Shown piece by piece: positions 1 through 5,593 of a stretch of 5,593 nt of DNA. The notes beneath the pieces were generated by a model. That model worked only from the letters and a program-made list of their open reading frames with translations. It was not told the DNA's origin and did no database searches. The position numbers and the translations under genes were made by a program. Source of the stretch: Actinomycetota bacterium (GTDB taxonomy: Bacteria > Actinomycetota > Actinomycetes > Nanopelagicales > Nanopelagicaceae); assembly GCA_009704555.1 (NCBI GenBank), contig WLDY01000053.1:1-5593 (forward strand). The letters are read 5' to 3'. Numbering within the stretch: the first letter of the stretch is position 1; each line of letters starts with the position of its first letter.

Positions 1-681
1 CTAGCCCTCATTTCCTCGGACCCGAAGTGGATCCTGGCAAAGGTTCAAGAGGCAGGCTGCACATCCGAGGGGACACTGAGAGCAATACAGATCTACGCAG
101 CAGATCCGGGGAGATTTGGTGCAGCAACCACATTCTGCAGGAATGAACGACCAGTCGCCTTCTTCCTCGATCGAAATTTTCCCCCGCTCAACTGGGCGCA
201 CGTGATGGGAAGCGAATTCGGAACATTCATCCAACAGAAGGAAGTACTGAAGAGTCCCTTGGCGAGTGCGGGAAAGAGGTGGGAGTGGGACACCGTCTCA
301 CCTGAGTGGTACAGAGAAGGGGGACAGACCATCTTCTCCGCCATGGGTAGTTCCAAGCAAGAAGGGAGGTGGAGCTTCAACTCACGAGATTGGATACTCG
401 AGTCAGGAGACTGGTGTGTCAATGACGATCTCATCGAATATCGATGCGCTCACAAGATCGGAGCGATTTCGATCGAGTTGGCTATCGCCCTGTATGGCCT
501 TGATGCACCACTGAAGATGTGGGGCAATTTGGATGCGGGTTTGGATCAAAGAGCTCTCTTTGAGAGAAGTTTCAACTCCTCCTTCGACAAGTTCAATGAG
601 TGGACCAAGGCATATCGACAATTCCTGGTCGCAAGGACGCCACTGCCCGAGGACCTTCTGCAGGCGCTTCAGAAGAAGTGA
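1..681 (+). CDS. 3' part of a hypothetical protein, possibly a degenerate gluzincin/peptidase-MA-like protein
   Basis: Frame 1 is open from the first base to a TGA at 679-681, giving 226 codons with the N-terminus outside the window. An ATG at 202 exists, but clearly continuous coding sequence precedes it, so I do not take it as the start. I do not recognise a named family. Codons 70-77 read SEFGTFIQ, which lines up with the HEFGHxxQ zinc helix of gluzincin peptidases with both histidines replaced (Ser70, Thr74). About 31 residues on, PEWYREGG (codons 100-107) resembles the P-x-W-x-x-EG segment that supplies the third zinc ligand, Glu105. The C-terminal part (codons 152-208), with ISIELAIALYG and a later F-N-x-x-F-x-x-F-x-x-W run, resembles the helical tail of peptidase-MA-like proteins. 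If the homology is real, the protein is probably catalytically dead. It is convergent with the MMPL gene. The reading frame is solid; the family guess is weak. Confidence 0.8.
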   Translation, partial: LALISSDPKWILAKVQEAGCTSEGTLRAIQIYAADPGRFGAATTFCRNERPVAFFLDRNFPPLNWAHVMGSEFGTFIQQKEVLKSPLASAGKRWEWDTVSPEWYREGGQTIFSAMGSSKQEGRWSFNSRDWILESGDWCVNDDLIEYRCAHKIGAISIELAIALYGLDAPLKMWGNLDAGLDQRALFERSFNSSFDKFNEWTKAYRQFLVARTPLPEDLLQALQKK

Positions 682-700
682 ACTTGTAGCTCACCCAATC

Positions 701-2800
701 TTAGGCGTGGTCGATCCGGAATCGTCGAAGTGACTTTGGCGCCCACCAATTCCATTCGCCGAAGAGTCGCATCAATGCAGGTACGAGGAGTCCACGAATC
801 ACGGTGGCATCGAGAAGGATCGCGAAGGCGACCCCAAAGCCCATCATCTTGATGGATGTCACTCCGCTGATGACGAAGATTCCGAAGACTGTGGCAAGTA
901 AGAGCGCAGCGGCGGTGATGATGCGTGCAGAGCGTTGTAATCCAAATGCCACAGCATCCTCGTTGTTGCGACCGTTCTCGTACTCCTCCTTGATCCGAGA
1001 GAGCAAGAAGACCTCATAATCCATCGAGAGGCCGAATGCGACGATAGCGATCAAGATCACCGTGCTCGTGTCCAAGGTTCCTGTAACGGTGAAATCACCA
1101 ACCAGGAAGGTGAGATGACCATTGATGAAGATGTAGGTGAGTACCCCCATCGTTGCGGCAAGTGAGGCGAAGTTGAGGAGGATCGCTTTGATCGGAAGCA
1201 GGATCGATCCGGTGAAGAGGAAGAGCAGGATCAAGACTGTCGTGAGGATCCAGATCAAGACATAGGGGAGAGTCCGTGCGGTAGCACCCTGTGTGTCGGC
1301 GTAGTCGGCTGCGACACCGCCGACGAGAGCATCGATGCCTCCGAGGAGCTCCCTGATATCGGCGATCAACTTCTCGGCCTCTGGAGTGCGAGGAGGCATC
1401 GAGTGGATAGCGACCAATCGAGCTGCCTCACCCACTTGTGTCAGCTGATCTACTCTGACGATCCCTTCCAGTTGTGGAAGTTGAGAGCGGAAACGTTCGA
1501 TCGATTCCAACTCGTCCGAAGCAGTGGGGAAGATGATCTCGATCGGATTGCTCTCTTGTCCGGGGAAGTTATCTGCGATGAAGGCAGCCGATGCAGCAGC
1601 AGGATCGCTTGCCGGCAGCACTCGAGAGTCGACGAGAGAGAACTTGATGTCGGCGATCGGTGCAATCAGGATGCCAAGTCCGATCGTCGTGGCAATGACG
1701 ACTGAGATTGGCTTTCGCATCACGAAGCGGGCCAGCTTCGCCCAACCGCCATCGTCTTTCACGACGAGACTGCTCTTTCGAATCAAGCCCTTATTGATGC
1801 GAGCACCAAGGATCATCATGATCGCCGGTAGTGGAATGAGTGCGCCGGCAACTGCTAGAGCGACGACTGCGACACCGGAGTAACCCATCGACTTGAAGAA
1901 GTTCTGCGGGAAGAAGGTCATGGAGGCAAGGGTGAGGATCACCGTGATTCCCGAGTAGAAGACGGTCTTGCCGGCGGTCTTGATCGTGGTCGCAACGGCT
2001 TCTTCTTTCGAAGATCCCTTCCAAAGTTCTTCGCGGAAACGATTGACCATCAGGAGTGCGTAATCGATACCCAGACCGAGTCCGAGCCCTGTCGTGAGAT
2101 TGAGGGCGAAGATCGAGACATCAGTGAAGAAGGTAAGGAGGAAGAGTGCGAAGAATGTGCCAAGGATCGCTGTCACTCCGACCATCAGCGGCATTGCGGA
2201 TGCGACCATCGCTCCGAAGATCAACAGGAGCAGGATGAATGTGATGGGGATTGAAATCGCCTCTGCCAGCTTCAGGTCATCTTGGATCTTTCCATTGATG
2301 GCGTTGGCGAAGACCGCTGTACCGGAGGCATCGATGTCGAGACCTTCATAGTCACGGTCATACTTGGATTGGTAGTAGCCACCTGCGCTGTCGATCTTGG
2401 AGAAGTCGCTACTGCGGAGATAGATGAAGATGAATGCGCTCTTTCCGTCCGATGACCTAAGCGATGGCGCATTCGTCGACCAGTAGGAGACGACCGTCTC
2501 TGCACTCTTCTCTGCGCGTAGCTCGGCTTCGAGTCTCAAAGCTCGCTCTCGAACGGAAGGATCGTCGACGCCCTCTTTACTCTTCACGATCAGAACGACA
2601 GTCGGATCCTTGACCTTGAAGGTCTCCTCGAGATATTCCCAGGCTTTCGCTGAGTCGGAGTTAGGGTCGCTGTAGCCGCCGGAGTCGAACTTTGCGAAGA
2701 CTTGTGCCCCGATACCGCCTGCAATCACGATAGCGACGAGATATCCAGTCAACATCACCTTGCTGCGGGTGATGATCAATCGACTCAGAGTCTGGAACAC
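701..2800 (-). CDS. MMPL-family RND transporter (YdfJ/MmpL-like permease), complete
   Basis: A 699-aa inner-membrane permease of the resistance-nodulation-division superfamily, MMPL branch, which uses proton flux to export lipids or other hydrophobic compounds; the substrate cannot be told from sequence. It has the duplicated RND plan: one N-terminal membrane helix (about 15-36), an extracytoplasmic domain (about 37-180), a bundle of five helices (about 183-335), a second helix (about 365-383), a second outer domain (about 384-510) and a final bundle (about 512-680). The Asp-Tyr proton-relay pairs known from MmpL3 are both present: GIDYALL (Asp246-Tyr247) and SMDYEVF (Asp594-Tyr595). Length fits short actinobacterial MMPL proteins without the long C-terminal tail of mycobacterial MmpL3. 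The start is GTG (complement of 2798-2800); an in-frame TAG four codons upstream rules out a longer product. An AAGGAAGG element lies 12 bases before it (2813-2820). The stop is 19 bp from the stop of the convergent upstream gene. It looks monocistronic. Confidence 0.96.
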   Translation of the reverse strand: MFQTLSRLIITRSKVMLTGYLVAIVIAGGIGAQVFAKFDSGGYSDPNSDSAKAWEYLEETFKVKDPTVVLIVKSKEGVDDPSVRERALRLEAELRAEKSAETVVSYWSTNAPSLRSSDGKSAFIFIYLRSSDFSKIDSAGGYYQSKYDRDYEGLDIDASGTAVFANAINGKIQDDLKLAEAISIPITFILLLLIFGAMVASAMPLMVGVTAILGTFFALFLLTFFTDVSIFALNLTTGLGLGLGIDYALLMVNRFREELWKGSSKEEAVATTIKTAGKTVFYSGITVILTLASMTFFPQNFFKSMGYSGVAVVALAVAGALIPLPAIMMILGARINKGLIRKSSLVVKDDGGWAKLARFVMRKPISVVIATTIGLGILIAPIADIKFSLVDSRVLPASDPAAASAAFIADNFPGQESNPIEIIFPTASDELESIERFRSQLPQLEGIVRVDQLTQVGEAARLVAIHSMPPRTPEAEKLIADIRELLGGIDALVGGVAADYADTQGATARTLPYVLIWILTTVLILLFLFTGSILLPIKAILLNFASLAATMGVLTYIFINGHLTFLVGDFTVTGTLDTSTVILIAIVAFGLSMDYEVFLLSRIKEEYENGRNNEDAVAFGLQRSARIITAAALLLATVFGIFVISGVTSIKMMGFGVAFAILLDATVIRGLLVPALMRLFGEWNWWAPKSLRRFRIDHA

Positions 2801-2817
2801 GCTGGCGCCCTACCTTC

Positions 2818-2823
2818 CTTATA
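2818..2823 (-). promoter_or_regulatory. Candidate -10 box of the MMPL gene
   Basis: Read on the minus strand this is TATAAG, one mismatch from TATAAT, 17 bases before the GTG start. No convincing -35 hexamer is seen 16-18 bases upstream. The box overlaps the AAGGAAGG Shine-Dalgarno-like stretch (2813-2820). If transcription starts 6-7 bases downstream, that stretch would not be in the mRNA, so either the promoter or the ribosome-site reading is wrong. Confidence 0.35.
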
Positions 2824-2842
2824 GCTTTTTTCGTTGCTTCAC

Positions 2843-2869
2843 TTCACATCTTCATCTCGCTCGTAGACT
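2843..2869 (+). promoter_or_regulatory. Candidate promoter of the 36-aa small ORF
   Basis: TTCACA (2843-2848, one mismatch from TTGACA) is followed after 15 bases by TAGACT (2864-2869), which fits the actinobacterial TAnnnT -10 pattern. Seven bases then separate the box from the GTG at 2877. That spacing would start the transcript at or next to the GTG, giving a leaderless mRNA, which agrees with the lack of a Shine-Dalgarno sequence. The 15-base spacer is shorter than the usual 16-18. Confidence 0.35.
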
Positions 2870-2887
2870 CCTACCCGTGAGCGAGAT
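2854..2887. repeat. Perfect 9-bp inverted repeat with a 16-base loop in the MMPL/small-ORF divergent region
   Basis: ATCTCGCTC (2854-2862) is the exact reverse complement of GAGCGAGAT (2879-2887). The right arm starts at the last base of the small ORF's GTG and covers its codons 2-3; the loop contains the candidate TAGACT -10 box. It could be an operator with half-sites about 25 bp apart, or, if transcription begins upstream, a hairpin touching the start codon. A 9-bp repeat of this kind is expected about once by chance in a window this size, so only its location makes it notable. Confidence 0.4.
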
Positions 2888-2987
2888 ACTGCCGAATGTC
2901 ACCAGCGACGAGATCGACCTCGAGAAGGACGAGTCTGGTCGAGAGGCGGAGATCCAACGGGAGCGCCCGCCCCATCACGATCGATGA
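2877..2987 (+). CDS. Small acidic protein of 36 aa, function unknown
   Basis: GTG start, TGA stop, 36 codons. The product begins (M)SEILPNVTSDEIDLEKD and ends RERPPHHDR. It is hydrophilic and rich in Asp/Glu, with a basic, His-containing end, no membrane segment and no cysteine. Evidence that it is a gene: 27 of 36 third codon positions are G or C, as expected for coding sequence here; it fills the gap between neighbours exactly, ending 2 bp from the fmdB stop on the other strand; and a TAGACT box sits 7 bases before the GTG. The pattern L-P-x-x-T-x-D-E-x-D followed by R-E-R-P-P-H-H resembles short conserved actinobacterial proteins I remember but cannot name; this is recollection, not a search result. 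It is divergent from the MMPL gene, with which it shares a 76-bp promoter region. No function can be assigned. Confidence 0.6.
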   Translation: MSEILPNVTSDEIDLEKDESGREAEIQRERPPHHDR

Positions 2988-2989
2988 GG

Positions 2990-3283
2990 TCAATCGCTGC
3001 TGGAACTTGTCGTACTGGTGGTGCTGGTCGAAGAAGTCGATGGAGCCGGAGCCGGAGTCGTGTTCGCGCTCGTGGAGGGAGTTGAGTCGCTCTTTGAGTT
3101 CGAACTGCTTCGTGAGTCGGTCTTGTAGAAGCCGGAACCTTTGAAGACGATCCCGACGCTGTTGTAGACCTTGCGGACGGCGCCTTGGCACTTCTCGCAG
3201 GTACTGATCGCCTCGTCGGAGAAGGATTGGACCACCTCGAACTCTTGACCGCACTCGTTACAGAGGTATTGGTAGGTCGGCAT
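2990..3283 (-). CDS. FmdB-family zinc-ribbon protein with Ser/Thr-rich tail
   Basis: A 97-aa protein of the FmdB/CxxC-CxxC-SSSS family, small cytoplasmic zinc-ribbon proteins annotated as putative regulators after FmdB of the methylotroph formamidase locus; their real role is unclear. The start MPTYQYLCNECGQEF is typical of the family. Four cysteines (Cys8, Cys11, Cys29, Cys32) form the zinc ribbon, and the GIVFKGSGFYKTDSR segment (about 44-58) matches the conserved family core. From about residue 57 the protein is low-complexity Ser, Thr, Pro and Ala ending in SSSSD, which is usual in actinobacterial members. An imperfect GGAGCC hexamer repeat (3042-3059, top strand) encodes part of this tail. 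I start it at the ATG complementary to 3281-3283 because the family begins exactly there; a longer frame to 3499 would only add antisense of copC. No clear Shine-Dalgarno precedes it. It is convergent with the small ORF and divergent from copC. Confidence 0.94.
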   Translation of the reverse strand: MPTYQYLCNECGQEFEVVQSFSDEAISTCEKCQGAVRKVYNSVGIVFKGSGFYKTDSRSSSNSKSDSTPSTSANTTPAPAPSTSSTSTTSTTSSSSD

Positions 3284-3289
3284 GGTGTC

Positions 3290-3295
3290 ATTGTA
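3290..3295 (-). promoter_or_regulatory. Leaderless-type -10 box of the fmdB-family gene
   Basis: On the minus strand this is TACAAT, matching TATAAT in five of six positions and the actinobacterial TAnnnT pattern. Exactly six bases (GACACC) separate it from the ATG, so transcription would begin at or beside the start codon. The absence of a Shine-Dalgarno sequence before this ATG supports a leaderless mRNA. No good -35 hexamer is seen. Confidence 0.55.
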
Positions 3296-3326
3296 GAAAG
3301 AGTGGTGAGAGATGACGAATCGAGAG

Positions 3327-3332
3327 GATAAT
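3327..3332 (+). promoter_or_regulatory. Leaderless-type -10 box of the copC-like gene
   Basis: GATAAT, one mismatch from TATAAT, lies exactly six bases (CGCCAC) before the ATG at 3339, the same geometry as the fmdB box facing the other way. A -35 is weak at best (TGGTGA at 3303-3308, 18-base spacer). AGAGGA (3323-3328), ten bases before the ATG, could instead act as a ribosome site if transcription starts further upstream. I see no clear CsoR- or CueR-type copper operator in the 55-bp region. Confidence 0.5.
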
Positions 3333-3338
3333 CGCCAC

Positions 3339-3899
3339 ATGCTCGCCAAGCGCAAGAGTGTGGCCTTCCTTACTTCTCTACTCATCTCACTCATCAGCTC
3401 GATGCTCGGTGTGAGCACCGCGCATGCAGTGGAGGTGACCTCGACCTCACCGGGAATCGATGCCACAGTCGTGGTCGCTCCGAATTTCGTCTCTGTCACT
3501 GCCGATCAAGAGCTCTTGGAGTTCGGCAATGCGCTCGTGGTGATCTCACCGTCGAACGAACGCGTCGATGACGGCCTGATCACCGTATCGGGAAACACTG
3601 TCTCAGTCGGTATGACGGAACTGACGGAATCAGGGAAGTATCTCGTCGAGTATGAACTCCTTGTCGCAGAGGATTCACCGCTCTTTGGAAACTTCTCCTT
3701 CCGCTTCCAGGCGCCACCTGTGATCGATGAATCGACAGCGTCGCCAGCTCCAGGAGGCGAGGATGGTTCGAGCGAAGACGGTTCACGTGAAGTAGGTAGC
3801 AACCTCACCGACTACCTCGTGATCGGACTTCTCGTCCTGGCATTCTTCGTCTTGATGTGGCTAGCGCGTTTCGCCAGATCAACCTTCCGTAAGGAGTAG
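3339..3899 (+). CDS. CopC-like copper-resistance-domain protein, exported and membrane-anchored
   Basis: A 186-aa protein. Residues 1-28 form a signal peptide (basic MLAKRK, hydrophobic core, GVSTA); cleavage after STA would leave His29 at the new N-terminus, as in CopC, where the terminal His binds Cu(II). Cleavage after AHA is the alternative. The immunoglobulin-like CopC domain runs from about 29 to 124: the VEVTSTSPGIDATV start matches the V-x-S-x-P-x-x-G consensus, and FGNFSFRF (116-123) matches the final strand. The D-G-H-P copper motif normally before that strand reads EDSP here (111-114), so the copper-binding His is missing. A Gly/Ser/Glu-rich linker (about 131-155) leads to one C-terminal membrane helix (about 158-178) and a basic tail, so the domain faces outward. 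I chose ATG 3339 over ATG 3312 because it gives a clean signal peptide and sits six bases after GATAAT. It is followed at once by the copD-ctaG gene. Confidence 0.88.
   Translation: MLAKRKSVAFLTSLLISLISSMLGVSTAHAVEVTSTSPGIDATVVVAPNFVSVTADQELLEFGNALVVISPSNERVDDGLITVSGNTVSVGMTELTESGKYLVEYELLVAEDSPLFGNFSFRFQAPPVIDESTASPAPGGEDGSSEDGSREVGSNLTDYLVIGLLVLAFFVLMWLARFARSTFRKE
3891..3896 (+). promoter_or_regulatory. Shine-Dalgarno sequence that sets the CTG start of copD-ctaG
   Basis: AAGGAG, a near-perfect anti-16S match, is made of the last two sense codons of the copC-like gene (Lys-Glu), just before its TAG stop. Five bases separate it from CTG at 3902. No ATG, GTG or TTG of the downstream frame lies at a usable distance. 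Translation of the two genes is probably coupled. Confidence 0.7.
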
Positions 3900-3901
3900 T
3901 C

Positions 3902-5593
3902 CTGCTACTCGTAGCGACTGACTTCCTTCCCGTCATCTCGGGCTTCATCGTCACCGGTTACCTCTTCGCGCAAGCCTTCTTGTTGCCAGAGCGTGGTGGC
4001 GTCGTCACTAAGGTAGGAAACTCCACCATCATCAAGGTCGCGCTGATCTGGGTGATCTCGAGTGCGGTCACGATCTTCGTGAGTCTGCGAGAGATCATCG
4101 GCGGTGAATTCGATTCCACGACCATGCGCTCGTTCCTGACACAGACCGGGTTGGGACGAACGCTCGCGATACAACTGGTCGCGTCCTTGCTGGTGCTGCT
4201 TCTACTGGGAAGGATCCGACGTGGTGGAGGAGCGTTAGCGCTCCTGGTCATCTCACTTGTCGCGTTGATCGCGCCCTTCTTCGAGAGTCATAGTGGTGAT
4301 GCAGGGATGCATGGCTTGGCTATAGGTTCGATTCTCTTCCATATCGGTGCGATCGCACTCTGGATCGGCGGACTCGTCTCATTGTTCTTCGTCGATGGCC
4401 AGATGCGCGCTCTGGTGCTTCCTCGATTCTCAGCCATCGCGCTTTGGCTCTCCGTGATCGTGATCGTCACGGGCGTTGCCAATAGTTGGACTCGGATGAA
4501 CTTCATCGATGCTTGGGGATCTACCTACAGCCTCATCTTGATCTTCAAGGTGACGCTAGTGATCGCTCTCATCGTTCTGGCTAGCTATCTCAGAAGGAGT
4601 TTCGCCACTCGAGGGCTCTCGAATCCTCTGATCATCCTCGAGGTGACACTCCTTGCCTTCATCTCTCTGATTGGAAGTTGGCTCTCACGGACCGAGCCAC
4701 CACTACGCGGTGATTCGATCTCGGCAGATGACCTTCGCGCTCTTGCGATCACGGGAGTGAGATTCCCGGAGGAGCCGACTCTTTGGAGATTGAGTATCGC
4801 CTATGAGGCAGATGGAATCATCCTCGGCATCTTGATCCTTGCAACGGCCCTCTACATCGCTGGCGTCGTCAAGTTGTCGAGGAATGGTGTCAAGTGGCCG
4901 GTGGGACGAACCATCGCCTTCGCACTTGGAATCTCTGTCATCGACTTCGCAACGAGTGGTGGTCTTGGGCTCTACTCCTTCTTCTCGTTCTCACATCACA
5001 TGATGGCGCACATGCTGCTCGGGATGGTCGCGCCGATTGGGATCGTCTTAGGTGCGCCGATCACACTTGCACTGAGAGCGCTCCCTGCAGGTAGGTCACT
5101 TGCGGCATCGGAGGGAGAGCATGAGGCAGAGCGAGGCCCTCGGGGTCTTCTCACTGCGATCCTCTCATCACGATTCGTCGCCATCATGAGCAACCCGATC
5201 GTGGCGCTCGCGATCTTCGACGGCTCGCTCTTCGCGCTCTACTTCACACCGATCTTCGATCTTCTGATGGGAAGCCATCTCGGACATATCGCGATGAGTC
5301 TTCACTTCCTGCTCGCTGGCATCCTCTTCTTCCATGTGATCATCGGTGTCGACCCAAGGCCAAAGCAGTACCCCTACATCTTCCGGATCGTCATTCTCTT
5401 CGCAGCGATGAGCATCCATGCCTTCTTCTCGATCGCACTCCTTTCCTCCACCAGTTTGATCGGCGGCGAGTACTACGAGACATTGGCGACGCCATGGGTG
5501 CTGGATCTGCTCGAGGATCAGCGCATCGGGGCATCGATCGGCTGGGCGATGGGCGAGATTCCGATCCTTCTCTCCCTAGTCGCCACCTTCATC
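3902..5593 (+). CDS. CopD-CtaG fusion membrane protein, 3' end outside window, probable CTG start
   Basis: A polytopic membrane protein, 564 codons visible and still open at the window edge. The N-terminal CopD-type domain (about 1-240) carries the conserved histidine cluster ESHSG (His130), MHGLA (His137) and LFHIGAIALWIGGL (His147, Trp154), expected to help pass copper across the membrane. From about residue 290 it is CtaG/CaaG, a factor for copper insertion into cytochrome c oxidase: W-R-L-S-I-A-Y-E opens it, SFSHHMMAHMLLGMVAP (His365, His366, His370) and LGAPITLALRALP follow, then the HFLLAGILFFH and VDPRP segments, and DQRIG...GWAMGEIP (Asp539, Trp548) near the edge. This CopD-CtaG fusion is common in Actinobacteria. 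The frame has a TAA at 3890-3892 and no ATG, GTG or TTG before 3980. CTG 3902 is five bases after AAGGAG and keeps the first membrane helix (about 9-28), so I take it as the start; TTG 3980/3983 or GTG 4052 would remove that helix. It is the second gene of an operon, 2 bp after the copC stop. Confidence 0.9.
   Translation, partial: MLLVATDFLPVISGFIVTGYLFAQAFLLPERGGVVTKVGNSTIIKVALIWVISSAVTIFVSLREIIGGEFDSTTMRSFLTQTGLGRTLAIQLVASLLVLLLLGRIRRGGGALALLVISLVALIAPFFESHSGDAGMHGLAIGSILFHIGAIALWIGGLVSLFFVDGQMRALVLPRFSAIALWLSVIVIVTGVANSWTRMNFIDAWGSTYSLILIFKVTLVIALIVLASYLRRSFATRGLSNPLIILEVTLLAFISLIGSWLSRTEPPLRGDSISADDLRALAITGVRFPEEPTLWRLSIAYEADGIILGILILATALYIAGVVKLSRNGVKWPVGRTIAFALGISVIDFATSGGLGLYSFFSFSHHMMAHMLLGMVAPIGIVLGAPITLALRALPAGRSLAASEGEHEAERGPRGLLTAILSSRFVAIMSNPIVALAIFDGSLFALYFTPIFDLLMGSHLGHIAMSLHFLLAGILFFHVIIGVDPRPKQYPYIFRIVILFAAMSIHAFFSIALLSSTSLIGGEYYETLATPWVLDLLEDQRIGASIGWAMGEIPILLSLVATFI

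Noticed and set aside
1403..1705. ORFs antisense to or out of frame with the MMPL gene (such as 1403-1705, 1524-1883, 2094-2351 on +).
   Set aside because: They lie fully within a well-supported 699-codon gene, have no ribosome sites or family features, and read as shadow translations.
2823..2832. T-run (2826-2831) in the MMPL upstream region as a Rho-independent terminator.
   Set aside because: No GC-rich stem precedes the T-run, and no + strand gene ends just before it.
2871..3291. Long open frames on the minus strand overlapping fmdB (2871-3254 and 2899-3291).
   Set aside because: The FmdB frame has a clear family match. The others give Arg/Ser/Pro-rich products typical of out-of-frame translation and have no start signal of their own.
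3312..3338. Upstream ATG 3312 as the copC start.
   Set aside because: It would add a charged MTNREDNRH before a clean signal peptide and would place the GATAAT box inside the gene. ATG 3339 fits better, though 3312 is not excluded.
3284..3499. 72-residue N-terminal extension of the FmdB frame up to 3499.
   Set aside because: FmdB proteins begin at MPTYxYxC; the extension is antisense to the copC signal peptide and domain.
3905..4506. Minus-strand ORFs over the copD part (3905-4174, 3958-4251, 4288-4506).
   Set aside because: They are antisense to conserved CopD membrane segments and encode no recognisable protein.

Overview
The window looks like actinobacterial chromosome of moderate GC. 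The reasons are the fused CopD-CtaG membrane protein, the short FmdB zinc-ribbon protein with a Ser/Thr tail, a YdfJ/MmpL-type RND permease, and -10 boxes set 6-7 bases before start codons, as in leaderless genes. I see no transposase, phage gene, tRNA, rRNA or CRISPR array. No class or genus can be assigned from this stretch alone.

Layout from left to right: (1) the 3' part of a + strand gene (1-681) with faint similarity to gluzincin/peptidase-MA-like proteins whose zinc motif is degraded; (2) tail to tail with it, 19 bp away, a complete MMPL-family permease on the - strand (701-2800, GTG start); (3) a 76-bp divergent promoter region; (4) a 36-codon + strand small ORF (2877-2987) that is easy to miss; (5) tail to tail with it, 2 bp between the stops, an FmdB-family zinc-ribbon protein on the - strand (2990-3283); (6) a 55-bp divergent promoter region; (7) a CopC-like exported, membrane-anchored protein (3339-3899, +); (8) directly after it, a CopD-CtaG fusion (3902 to the window end, +) that has no ATG, GTG or TTG at its expected N-terminus and probably starts at CTG.

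The two right-hand + strand genes form an operon of the copper-handling/cytochrome-oxidase-assembly type. A CopC-like domain outside the membrane and a CopD-type membrane domain are expected to handle copper, and the CtaG domain is tied to delivering copper to the Cu(B) centre of haem-copper oxidase. The CopC member lacks the histidine of the usual D-x-H copper site, so its chemistry may differ from textbook CopC. The MMPL permease exports an unknown, probably lipidic or hydrophobic, substrate using proton flux. FmdB is a small, probably regulatory, zinc-ribbon protein. Strand changes at nearly every gene, together with 2-19 bp tail-to-tail gaps, show a compact genome with little room for terminators.

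Most worth a second look: the CTG start of copD-ctaG, the 36-aa ORF, the paired leaderless-type promoters between fmdB and copC, the CopC with an altered copper site, the degenerate zinc-peptidase-like motif in the first gene, and strong over-representation of GATC.
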